NCBI GenBank assembly: GCA_025924495.1
Contig: JAICIG010000508.1
Coordinates: forward strand, 1 to 5,203
Source of the DNA: Pirellulales bacterium
GTDB taxonomy: Bacteria > Planctomycetota > Planctomycetia > Pirellulales > JAICIG01
Direction of reading: 5' to 3'
DNA: 5,203 nucleotides
Shown: positions 1 through 5,203 of the stretch, one piece after another
Layout: each line of letters opens with the position of its first letter
Numbering within the stretch: the stretch's first letter is position 1
Program-made: the position numbers and the translations under genes
The notes under the pieces: generated by a model
Databases searched by the model: none
Seen by the model: only the letters and a program-made list of their open reading frames with translations
Told to the model about the DNA's origin: nothing

Positions 1-576
1 AAGCTGACGGAGTATTTCTTCCAGAAGGAAGGAATTACCGCGGTCACCAATGCGATGGTCCGCGAGATCAAGCCGGGCGAGATCGTACTCGAAGACGGAC
101 GCACGTTCCCCTTCGCCTACGCCATGCTCGCGCCGTCGTTTCTGGGAGTCGATGCCGTGCGAGCCTGCACCGAAATTGTCACGCCTGCCGGCTTCGTCAA
201 AGTCAACGACTACTATCAGACGGAACCTTTTCCCAACGTCTTCGCCGCCGGGGTAGCGGTGGCCATGAGCCCGCCCGATAAAACGCCCGTGCCGTGCGGC
301 GTACCAAAAACCGGCTACCTCTCCGAGCAGATGGCCGAAGTCGTGGCGCACAACATCGCCGCGTTAATCCATGGCGATCAACTGGTCGGCTTGCCGCCCG
401 GCAGCATCGACGCTAAATGCGTGCTCGACGCGGGCAACACTGGCATCATCATGACGGCCGATCACTTCCTCGAGCCGCGCAAGCACGCCTGGCTCATCCC
501 CGGCCCCGAGGCCCATTGGGCCAAGCTGGCCTTCGAAAAGTATTTCATGACGACGCATCGTCACGGCTGGATCTAA
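1..576 (+). CDS. Sulfide:quinone oxidoreductase-like FAD-dependent flavoprotein, C-terminal part (5' end outside window)
   Basis: The frame is open from base 1 and ends at TAA 574-576, giving 191 visible residues, about the C-terminal half of an SQR-type protein (family usually about 400 aa). Family role: a membrane-associated flavoenzyme that oxidises sulfide and passes electrons to quinone. Seen: a second-dinucleotide-domain strand ending in APSFLG (visible residues 44-49), then PFPNVFAAGVAVA (77-89), which is the FAD-contacting segment in its SQR-like form with GV instead of GD. Next is TPVPCGVPKTGYLSEQM (95-111), the SQR signature around VPKTG. Then KCVLDAGNTG (139-148), whose Cys140 is a candidate for the conserved C-terminal redox cysteine, and an FEKYF tail (178-182) typical of the quinone/membrane-facing end. 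The upstream redox cysteine and the first FAD motif lie outside the window, so true SQR versus a related NDH-2-like enzyme is not settled. It converges with the Clp-N gene. Confidence 0.82.
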   Translation, partial: KLTEYFFQKEGITAVTNAMVREIKPGEIVLEDGRTFPFAYAMLAPSFLGVDAVRACTEIVTPAGFVKVNDYYQTEPFPNVFAAGVAVAMSPPDKTPVPCGVPKTGYLSEQMAEVVAHNIAALIHGDQLVGLPPGSIDAKCVLDAGNTGIIMTADHFLEPRKHAWLIPGPEAHWAKLAFEKYFMTTHRHGWI

Positions 577-603
577 CAGGCAAGCCGCCATCATAGCAGC
601 ACG

Positions 604-620
604 TGCACGGCCGCTGTGCG
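604..620 (+). terminator. Possible 3' hairpin after the SQR-like gene
   Basis: About 28 bp after the SQR stop, bases 605-610 (GCACGG) can pair with 614-619 (CTGTGC) across a 3-base loop. There is one G-T pair within the stem, and it can extend by a T-G pair at 604/620. No T-run follows, so a classical intrinsic terminator is not supported. It could be an RNA 3' end-protecting hairpin or chance in GC-rich DNA. The palindrome GCACGTGC (599-606) overlaps its left side. Confidence 0.2.
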
Positions 621-671
621 AAACTAAGGGCGGCGCGCGGGCGATGCTTTCAGAACCCGTCCAGCGATTTC

Positions 672-695
672 GGCCGCCACTGCAACAACGCGGCT
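672..695 (-). terminator. Possible short hairpin just after the Clp-N gene
   Basis: GCCGC (673-677) and GCGGC (690-694) form a perfect 5 bp inverted repeat with a 12-base loop, plus one G-T pair at 672/695. It starts directly beyond the stop codon (696-698) of the minus-strand Clp-N gene. No U-tract follows in the minus transcript, so it is only a weak candidate for transcript end formation. Confidence 0.15.
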
Positions 696-1526
696 CTAAG
701 TTTCGCCCAAGTCTTCAAACAGGTCGTGCCCTAAGAGGTTGAGGACTTCTCGCCGGATCTCGGCGGGCTTCAGGCCGAACGTGCCCAGAATTTGAACCGC
801 CGTATTCTCCGGATCGCGCAGCAACGCGAGCAACAGGTGTTCTGTGCCGACGTAATTGTGATCCAGGCTGCTTGCTTCATCCAGTGAATGTTCGATGATC
901 CGCAGAGCGCGAGGCGTCAGAGGCAATTCGCGAAGCACTACCAATTCGACATTCGGTTTCACGAACTTCTCCGTGGCTATGCGGACTTGGCGCAAGTCGA
1001 GGTCAAAGTTTTTGAGTATATTCCCCGCCACCCCGGCGCCTTCTTTGAGCAAGCCGAGCAGGACATGCTCCGTACCTAAAAATGGATGATTGAATCTTTG
1101 CGCCTCTTGATTGGCGAGTTGCATGACCTTTCGAGCGCGATCGGTTAAGAAATCATATTTGCCTGGGCGCGGCTTCTTCGGCGGCGGCTGCAGACGCCAG
1201 CGAACGTCCTCCAAGTCTCGCTCATATTTCAAGGCCCTTTCTTCATCGCCGTGCGGATGCAGTTCGACCAGTTGGCCAAGCAGGTCGCGAATCGATTGAC
1301 CGCATTTCACGCAGTGCTGTTTGGCATCCAGCGGCACTCCGCACCCGGGGCAGAACCAGCGCGCAAACTGGCGCCCGATTTGAACCGCCTCGCGTCGGGG
1401 CGAGTCGACGGGAAATCGCTCTCTCATCGTCTGGTGCATCGCCGGGCTGAACATCATATCGCCGGGGATGCAGGCGAACACGCCGTCGGCCAACGACATC
1501 TCTCGACCGCAAAAGGGACAGAACAT
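696..1526 (-). CDS. Zinc-ribbon plus double Clp-N domain protein lacking an AAA+ ATPase
   Basis: 276 aa. The N-terminus opens with CPFCG (C3, C6, then C19), followed by CPGCG (C59, C62) and CVKCG (C72, C75). The last four cysteines form a clear zinc-ribbon/knuckle. A charged, proline-rich linker (about 90-122) leads to two Clp-N repeats: the first from FLTDRARKVM (126-135) through GTEHVLLGLLKEG (151-163), the second from LTPRALRIIE (203-212) through NYVGTEHLLLALL (224-236) to VLNLLG (261-266). In ClpC this N-domain binds substrates and adaptors such as McsB or MecA (established knowledge), and the wording here is closest to ClpC. The protein stops after the N-domain: no Walker A/B motif or ClpP-binding loop exists, so it cannot unfold proteins itself. 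The ATG at 1526 has AAGG nine bases upstream. It lies 118 bp downstream of the receiver gene on the same strand. An adaptor, competitor or regulator role for ClpC is inference. Confidence 0.85.
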   Translation of the reverse strand: MFCPFCGREMSLADGVFACIPGDMMFSPAMHQTMRERFPVDSPRREAVQIGRQFARWFCPGCGVPLDAKQHCVKCGQSIRDLLGQLVELHPHGDEERALKYERDLEDVRWRLQPPPKKPRPGKYDFLTDRARKVMQLANQEAQRFNHPFLGTEHVLLGLLKEGAGVAGNILKNFDLDLRQVRIATEKFVKPNVELVVLRELPLTPRALRIIEHSLDEASSLDHNYVGTEHLLLALLRDPENTAVQILGTFGLKPAEIRREVLNLLGHDLFEDLGET

Positions 1527-1570
1527 GGCAATCTGCCTTCATGGCTGCAAGGGATTCACGGCTTCCCGGG

Positions 1571-1626
1571 TCGGCGAAAGCAGGCGAGCCGTCCCACAGC
1601 GTCGGCCCGCTATTCGGCGAAGGCAG
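1571..1626. repeat. Imperfect 13-bp direct repeat, two copies, upstream of the Clp-N gene
   Basis: TCGGCGAAAGCAG (1571-1583) and TCGGCGAAGGCAG (1614-1626) match at 12 of 13 bases with starts 43 bp apart, close to four helical turns. Both lie in the 118 bp between the receiver gene and the Clp-N gene. A 6-bp inverted repeat, ACGGCT (1558-1563) with AGCCGT (1587-1592), and the palindrome CCCGGG also fall here. They could be operator half-sites for the Clp-N gene, but chance similarity in GC-rich DNA is equally possible. No convincing promoter was seen in this gap. Confidence 0.3.
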
Positions 1627-1644
1627 CCGCAATCCGCAGCAAAC

Positions 1645-2196
1645 TCATTCCAAATCGCGACCGAGGGTCCACGACTGATCCAGCGTCTCCCGCGTTCGCT
1701 CGATCAACCGCCTGGAAAGCTCCAAAGTTTCACGCGAAGCGTGCGTCAACTGCCGGCCTTGAGCAATGATTTCATGAGAGCTCAACGACTGCGACCTCGA
1801 CCTGGAGACAGTATCCCGGGCTTTGAGAAACACCCGCAGCAGTTCCATCGGCGGAACCGGCTTGACCAGAAAGTCAAAAAAACCCGCCGCCCGCGCTTGT
1901 CGCTTCTGAGCTTCATCACCGGCGGCGGCCAAGGCAACGAAACGGGTCGCCGCCAGTTCTGGCTGTTGACGCAACTGGCGCACCAGGCGAAATCCATTGC
2001 ATTGCGGCAACGACAGGCCGACCAACATCAGGTCGGGCTTGACGAGCATCGCCTTTTGCAGCGCCTGCTCGCCCTCATAAGCAAGATGCGGTTCGTGGCC
2101 CCACCACCGAAACTGCAGCGCCGTTTGAGCTGCGGCCGGTTCGTCGTTATCCGCTACCAATACGCACAAGCTGCCGGGCTTGCGACCGTTTTCCAT
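1645..2196 (-). CDS. Atypical response-regulator receiver domain protein (phosphoacceptor Asp replaced by Gly) with helical C-terminal tail
   Basis: 183 aa from ATG 2196. This start is chosen because AAGGGG sits six bases upstream and the receiver fold begins just after it; an in-frame ATG at 2262 would add 22 residues that do not look like receiver sequence. Residues 11-125 follow the CheY-like pattern: beta-1 CVLVADND (11-18), PDLMLVGLSLPQCNGF (54-69), FVALAAAGDE (86-95) and AGFFDFLVKP (104-113). Counting back four residues from the conserved Pro64, the phosphorylated Asp should be residue 60, which is Gly (codon GGC, 2017-2019). The switch Thr/Ser is Ala90, and the second acidic-pocket residue is Asn17. 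Lys112 is kept. So this is probably a phosphorylation-independent pseudo-receiver. Residues 130-183 are Ser/Arg-rich and helical, with heptad-like leucines, and no DNA-binding domain is present. The target is unknown; the Clp-N protein encoded downstream is a candidate. Confidence 0.82.
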   Translation of the reverse strand: MENGRKPGSLCVLVADNDEPAAAQTALQFRWWGHEPHLAYEGEQALQKAMLVKPDLMLVGLSLPQCNGFRLVRQLRQQPELAATRFVALAAAGDEAQKRQARAAGFFDFLVKPVPPMELLRVFLKARDTVSRSRSQSLSSHEIIAQGRQLTHASRETLELSRRLIERTRETLDQSWTLGRDLE

Positions 2197-2234
2197 ACGC
2201 GGCCCCTTCAATGAGAGATGTGGGAAACATGACA

Positions 2235-2259
2235 CCCGGAAGCGCAAACAGTGTCCGGG
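2235..2259 (-). promoter_or_regulatory. Inverted repeat in the presumed leader of the receiver gene
   Basis: CCCGGA (2235-2240) and TCCGGG (2254-2259) are a perfect 6-bp inverted repeat separated by 13 bases, about 40 bp upstream of the ATG at 2196. If transcription starts near 2306 it would form a stem-loop in the 5' leader; otherwise it may be an operator. The function is not known. Confidence 0.25.
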
Positions 2260-2312
2260 CATGAAGCGACGCGTTGACGGCGCGGCGCATTTGCCGCGAT
2301 TTTCCGACGGTC

Positions 2313-2341
2313 TTTCTATCGATTTTTTTCTTCTAAAGCAA
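2313..2341 (-). promoter_or_regulatory. Candidate sigma70-type promoter for the receiver / Clp-N genes
   Basis: Read on the minus strand, TTGCTT (2341-2336) and TAGAAA (2318-2313) are 17 bp apart, the preferred -35/-10 spacing. They match the TTGACA/TATAAT consensus at 3 and 4 of 6 positions. The spacer is strikingly A-rich in an otherwise GC-rich region, and the AT-rich patch is the only one in the window. It would start transcription near 2306 and give a leader of about 110 nt. It separates the receiver/Clp-N pair from tatD. Confidence 0.3.
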
Positions 2342-2422
2342 CTACTTTTGGCCTACACATCAGGTTTCCGGCAAGCGCGAGAGGCCAGCTACAGGACGAT
2401 TCGAGGCCGGACGGAATCCGCG

Positions 2423-2450
2423 ACGCCGACGTTTGCTAATCCGGCGGCGT
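2423..2450 (-). terminator. Possible stem-loop after tatD
   Basis: ACGCCG (2423-2428) and CGGCGT (2445-2450) form a perfect 6-bp inverted repeat with a 16-base loop, beginning six bases past the tatD stop codon. No T-run follows in the minus direction; a TTTT lies on the plus-strand side instead. The position suits a transcript end, but the structure is weak. Confidence 0.25.
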
Positions 2451-2456
2451 TTTGCT

Positions 2457-3239
2457 TCAACTCGCGTCCAACCGCAATAACCGGCGAGCGTTCGCCGTCG
2501 TAAGCCGGGCGAATTCGTCAAGCGATTGTCCCCGCTCGCGAGCCAGGCATGATGCCGTATGGATCAGGTTGGCAGGCTCGTTCCGTTTGCCGCGCAGCGG
2601 GTGCGGGGCGAGGTAGGGGCTGTCGGTCTCGATCAGAATACGATCGTCGGGAATCGATCGGGCCACCGCTCGCAACGAGTCGGACTTTTTAAAAGTGACC
2701 ATGCCAGCAAAGCTGATGAAAAGCCCCAGTTCCAGGCACTCGGCTGCCGTTTCGCTTGTGCCAGTAAAGGAATGCATGACGCCCGCCAGCGGGCCGCGCG
2801 AGCGAGCCTCGCGGAGCATCGACAAAACTTCGGCGTCGCTGTCGCGCGTATGCACGATGAACGGCAAATCCGTCTTTTGCGACAGACGCAAGTGCCGGTC
2901 AAAGTAGTCCTGTTGCAGCTCGAGCGGTGCGTAATCCCAGTAGCGATCGAGCCCCGTCTCGCCCAGTGCCACAACTTCTGGCCGATCGACCAAGGCCAGT
3001 ATTGCGTCCCAATCGCCCGCAGCCGCCTGGGCGCAATAGTTCGGTTGGATGCCGACCGCCGCATACAAGCCGGCGTGATCCCCAGCTAACTGCACGCAGG
3101 CTGCACTACTGCCGGCGGTCACGCCTACCGCCAAGATTGTTCCAATGTTCGCCTGTCGCGCCCGCTCGATCGTCTCGGCACGGTCGACGGCAAACTCGTC
3201 TTGATCCAAATGGGCGTGGGTATCGAACAATTCCGGCAC
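2457..3239 (-). CDS. tatD: TatD family metal-dependent hydrolase (putative DNase)
   Basis: 260 aa from GTG 3239, the usual TatD length. The frame is open a further 62 codons upstream to an ATG at 3425, but that stretch runs through the ferritin-like gene in another frame and is Arg/Ser-rich. TatD proteins characteristically start a few residues before LFDTHAHLD, as here. TIM-barrel metal ligands are all visible: H8 and H10 in THAHLD, E94 in LGETGLDR, H130 in FIVHTRD, H156 in VMHSFTG and D206 in IETDSPYLAP. Family members cut DNA with 3'-5' exonuclease activity and act in DNA repair or quality control in the cytoplasm; some act on D-amino-acid-tRNA-like substrates, so the exact substrate is open. 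It lies 73 bp downstream of the ferritin-like gene on the same strand and probably shares its transcript. No strong Shine-Dalgarno precedes the GTG. A TTG at 3260 is an alternative start. Confidence 0.9.
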   Translation of the reverse strand: MPELFDTHAHLDQDEFAVDRAETIERARQANIGTILAVGVTAGSSAACVQLAGDHAGLYAAVGIQPNYCAQAAAGDWDAILALVDRPEVVALGETGLDRYWDYAPLELQQDYFDRHLRLSQKTDLPFIVHTRDSDAEVLSMLREARSRGPLAGVMHSFTGTSETAAECLELGLFISFAGMVTFKKSDSLRAVARSIPDDRILIETDSPYLAPHPLRGKRNEPANLIHTASCLARERGQSLDEFARLTTANARRLLRLDAS

Positions 3240-3312
3240 GACAGCTACGCCCGAGTACAAACTTGAACTCAACCACGAGCAGGCGACCAGCGCAGCCGAT
3301 CCGCTGCTCTGT

Positions 3313-3810
3313 TCACGCGGGCTGCGAATGCAATGCCTCGATCGCTTCGAGGTGAGCGCGCTCGGCGCCGAGCGCTTCCTCAGCCAATTCCCTGGCCTCG
3401 CGCTCTCCCGCCAACCGCGCAACACTCCGCTCGATGTCCGCGATATCCTGCCGTTGATAGCACTGCAACTCTTTCAGCAGGTAGTCGAGCGAGAGGAAGT
3501 GCGTATCCGTGAACTGCAACGGATACTCTCCTGGCTCGATCCGTCCGCCGAGATCGAGAATCAGTTCGCCAATCCGCTGCGACATGACGCGCTGGTCGGC
3601 GACAATGTTCTTCAGCGTCTCAACCGCCCTTTCATCATGTTGGCTGGTCCAGGGAGCAGCATCGGCCAGATACATTGGAAACGAGCGATACTCGATCTCC
3701 AACAGCCGATTGAGTTCTTCGATCACGTTCGCCTTACCGCTCACAGCATTCCACGCTCTGCTTGGCACGCGCGCCGCTTGGGCGCTTGTACGGTTGATCG
3801 ATCTTAACAT
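3313..3810 (-). CDS. Ferritin-like four-helix protein, translationally coupled to nuoN
   Basis: 165 aa from ATG 3810, whose A lies one base after the nuoN TGA (3812-3814); this suggests translational coupling. Predicted helices resemble bacterioferritin/ferritin-like proteins: A (29-51, with E38 and E40), B (59-87, ending LDLGG), C (105-133) and D (136-161). Helix D has the ExxH metal motif as E150-R-A-H153. In helix B the expected ExxH position reads QRVM (73-76), so one half of a di-iron site seems changed. The first 28 residues are Arg/Ala/Ser-rich and look unlike the family. A GTG at 3726, with AAGG five bases upstream, would give a 137-aa protein starting directly at helix A and may be the true start. 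The role could be iron handling or oxidative-stress protection, but no catalytic function is shown. It is followed 73 bp later by tatD. Confidence 0.72.
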   Translation of the reverse strand: MLRSINRTSAQAARVPSRAWNAVSGKANVIEELNRLLEIEYRSFPMYLADAAPWTSQHDERAVETLKNIVADQRVMSQRIGELILDLGGRIEPGEYPLQFTDTHFLSLDYLLKELQCYQRQDIADIERSVARLAGEREARELAEEALGAERAHLEAIEALHSQPA

Positions 3811-3811
3811 C

Positions 3812-5203
3812 TCAGGAGAGCAGGTGACGAGCCGCCGCTTGCGCCCATCGATTCAGGTCGTCAAAATACACGCCCAACACCAGGACCGGAAGCGTGATCA
3901 GCACGATGTAAACCCCGGCCGGCGAAACCAAGGGCAACCGGGCCGGCAACCGATCTTGGGGCTCCGGGTCGATCGTCATCACTTTGACGACCCGCAAGTA
4001 GTAGAACAGGCTAATCGCCGTATTCAGGCCGCCGATCACCAGCAACAGATATTGATGAGCCGAGACCAGGTAACCAAAGACCAGGAATTTCGCCGCAAAG
4101 CCGGCCAGCGGCGGCAAGCCGATCAGGCTGATCAAAATCAACGTGAAGCAGACGGCCACGCCGGGGCAACGACGGATCAGCCCGCTGTAATCGGCGATTT
4201 CCTCGCTACGGATCGCATTTCGCAAGAAGGCGACGATGGCAAACGCCCCCAAATTCATAAACAAGTACACACTGACATAAAAAGCCAGCGAAGCGATCGC
4301 CTGCTCGGCTTCGGCAGGCCGATCGCCCAACATCGAAACCGCGGCGGCCACCGGCATCATCATGTAGCCAGCGTGGGCAATCGTGGAATAAGCCAGCAGC
4401 CGCTTAATATTCGTCTGGCCGTAAGCAGCCAAATTGCCGAACGTGCAGGTGATTGCCGCAAACAGGCTAATCAGACCGACCAGATAGCGCCGTACCGGCG
4501 CCAAACCCGGGCTTGTCGCGCCGGGATCGGCCAACGGCTCTTCTTCCTGTTCGGCGACCGCTTGTTCAGCGGCAGCCGCCGCGGCCCGATAAGACGCCAG
4601 ATGAGTTTTAGCCGCTGCCGCCGGCGCCTCGGCAACCGAGGGGGCCGGCGCCTCAACAGCGCCAGGCACATAGGCGAAGCCTAGTGCGACGCGGACCAGC
4701 AAACCCAACGCTGCCGCTTTCGAGGCTACCGACAGAAAAGCGTTCACTTCGGCGCTCGCGCCTTCGAACACATCGGGGCACCAGAAATGGAAGGGGAATG
4801 CCGAAAGCTTGAAAGCCAATCCGACCGAGACCATCAATCCGCCCAGCATCAACGCCGTGTGCCGCTCGGCCAGCACCTCGGCGGGCATGCTCGCCAAAAG
4901 CTGCGCCATGGTCGGCAAGTGGCACGTCCCCAAAGCGCCGGCCAACAGGCTGATTCCATACAACATCACGCCCGCGGCGCCGGCGCCATAAATCGAGTAT
5001 TTCAGCGCGGCCTCGCTGCTTTGGCGGCGGCCTTTGAGGATGCCCGCCAGGGCGTACGATGGAACGCTGGCCATCTCGACGCCGAGAAATACCATTAGCA
5101 GGTGATTGGCCGAGGCCATGATGCACATGCCCAGCGTGCCGCCGAGAATCAACGTGTAGAAATCGGGGCTGTCTTCGCGATCAGGAATGCCCGACAGTCG
5201 CGT
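3812..5203 (-). CDS. nuoN: NADH-quinone oxidoreductase subunit N (complex I), 5' end outside window
   Basis: The reading frame is open to the window edge, giving 463 visible residues. The TTG at 5152 is not needed as a start, because the 17 codons before it encode the family sequence REDSPDFYT. NuoN is one of three antiporter-like membrane subunits of complex I and carries protons while NADH is oxidised by quinone. Visible family motifs (numbered from the edge) are: LGVEMASVPSYALAG with E43; SSEAALKY with K68; GLAFKLSAFPFHFWCPDVFEGA with K132 and H139 (positions 128-149); FLSVASKAAALG with K162; GQTNIKRLLAYSTIAHAGYM (262-281); and GLPPLAGFAAKF with K372. These match the charged residues of the proton path in E. 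coli NuoN. About ten hydrophobic segments are visible. Odd: an Ala/Glu/Pro-rich stretch (about 182-236) lies between two membrane helices where E. coli has only a short loop. The neighbouring nuo genes are expected beyond the right edge. Confidence 0.93.
   Translation of the reverse strand, partial: TRLSGIPDREDSPDFYTLILGGTLGMCIMASANHLLMVFLGVEMASVPSYALAGILKGRRQSSEAALKYSIYGAGAAGVMLYGISLLAGALGTCHLPTMAQLLASMPAEVLAERHTALMLGGLMVSVGLAFKLSAFPFHFWCPDVFEGASAEVNAFLSVASKAAALGLLVRVALGFAYVPGAVEAPAPSVAEAPAAAAKTHLASYRAAAAAAEQAVAEQEEEPLADPGATSPGLAPVRRYLVGLISLFAAITCTFGNLAAYGQTNIKRLLAYSTIAHAGYMMMPVAAAVSMLGDRPAEAEQAIASLAFYVSVYLFMNLGAFAIVAFLRNAIRSEEIADYSGLIRRCPGVAVCFTLILISLIGLPPLAGFAAKFLVFGYLVSAHQYLLLVIGGLNTAISLFYYLRVVKVMTIDPEPQDRLPARLPLVSPAGVYIVLITLPVLVLGVYFDDLNRWAQAAARHLLS

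Noticed and set aside
599..606. Palindrome GCACGTGC between the convergent genes as an operator
   Set aside because: It lies downstream of both genes, is only 8 bp long and is easily expected by chance in GC-rich DNA.
1251..2214. Overlapping plus-strand open frames opposite the Clp-N and receiver genes
   Set aside because: They are antisense to genes with clear domain matches, have Arg/Gln-rich composition and show no motif.
2197..2262. In-frame N-terminal extension of the receiver protein to ATG 2262
   Set aside because: The 22 added residues do not resemble receiver sequence, and ATG 2196 has a much better AAGGGG ribosome-binding site. The region also contains the inverted repeat.
2321..2334. 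T-rich run on the plus strand as a terminator U-tract
   Set aside because: No plus-strand gene ends nearby and no strong GC stem directly precedes it. It reads better as the A-rich spacer of a minus-strand promoter.
2180..2503. A 107-codon plus-strand open frame covering the gap between the receiver gene and tatD
   Set aside because: It overlaps both flanking genes antisense, shows no ribosome binding site or recognisable domain, and has mixed composition typical of non-coding DNA.
3509..4684. A 391-codon open frame on the plus strand opposite nuoN and the ferritin-like gene
   Set aside because: It is fully antisense to two well-supported genes, and its Gln/His/Arg-rich, low-hydrophobicity composition is what the complement of a GC-rich membrane-protein gene gives. 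No domain is recognisable.
5150..5152. TTG at 5152 as the start codon of nuoN
   Set aside because: The frame stays open to the edge, and the upstream residues (REDSPDFYT) match the conserved NuoN sequence before the helix, so the gene continues outside the window.

Overview
The window looks like a piece of a GC-rich chromosome, probably from a planctomycete (Pirellulales-like). This is inferred from remembered protein-family resemblance: the Clp-N repeats, the TatD wording and the weak Shine-Dalgarno signals fit that group. No rRNA, tRNA or other marker gene is present to prove it. No mobile element, CRISPR array or tRNA was seen.

Layout. The left end carries the 3' part of a plus-strand gene for a sulfide:quinone oxidoreductase-type flavoprotein (1-576). 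It converges, across about 120 bp of non-coding DNA, on a run of minus-strand genes filling the rest of the window. Read in their own direction from the right edge these are: nuoN (complex I subunit N, 5' end outside the window), a small ferritin-like four-helix protein starting 1 bp after the nuoN stop, tatD (metal-dependent hydrolase, best start a GTG at 3239), then a roughly 260 bp gap with a candidate promoter, a single-domain response-regulator-like protein, and a protein joining N-terminal zinc-binding cysteine pairs to a double Clp-N domain without any AAA+ ATPase.

How the parts may work together. nuoN, the ferritin-like gene and tatD are tightly packed and probably share a transcript. 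SQR and NuoN both feed electrons to the quinone pool, but they lie on opposite strands and need not be co-regulated. The most unusual part is the pair at 696-2196. Its receiver protein has Gly where the phosphorylated Asp should be and Ala where the switch Thr/Ser should be. Its partner looks like the substrate/adaptor-binding domain of ClpC freed from the ATPase and tied to a zinc ribbon. Together they could form a regulatory or adaptor module for ClpC-type proteolysis; this is inference from domain content and adjacency only.

No gene-free stretch exceeds 300 bp. The three intergenic regions (577-695, 1527-1644, 2197-2456) hold only weak hairpins, one imperfect direct repeat and one candidate promoter.
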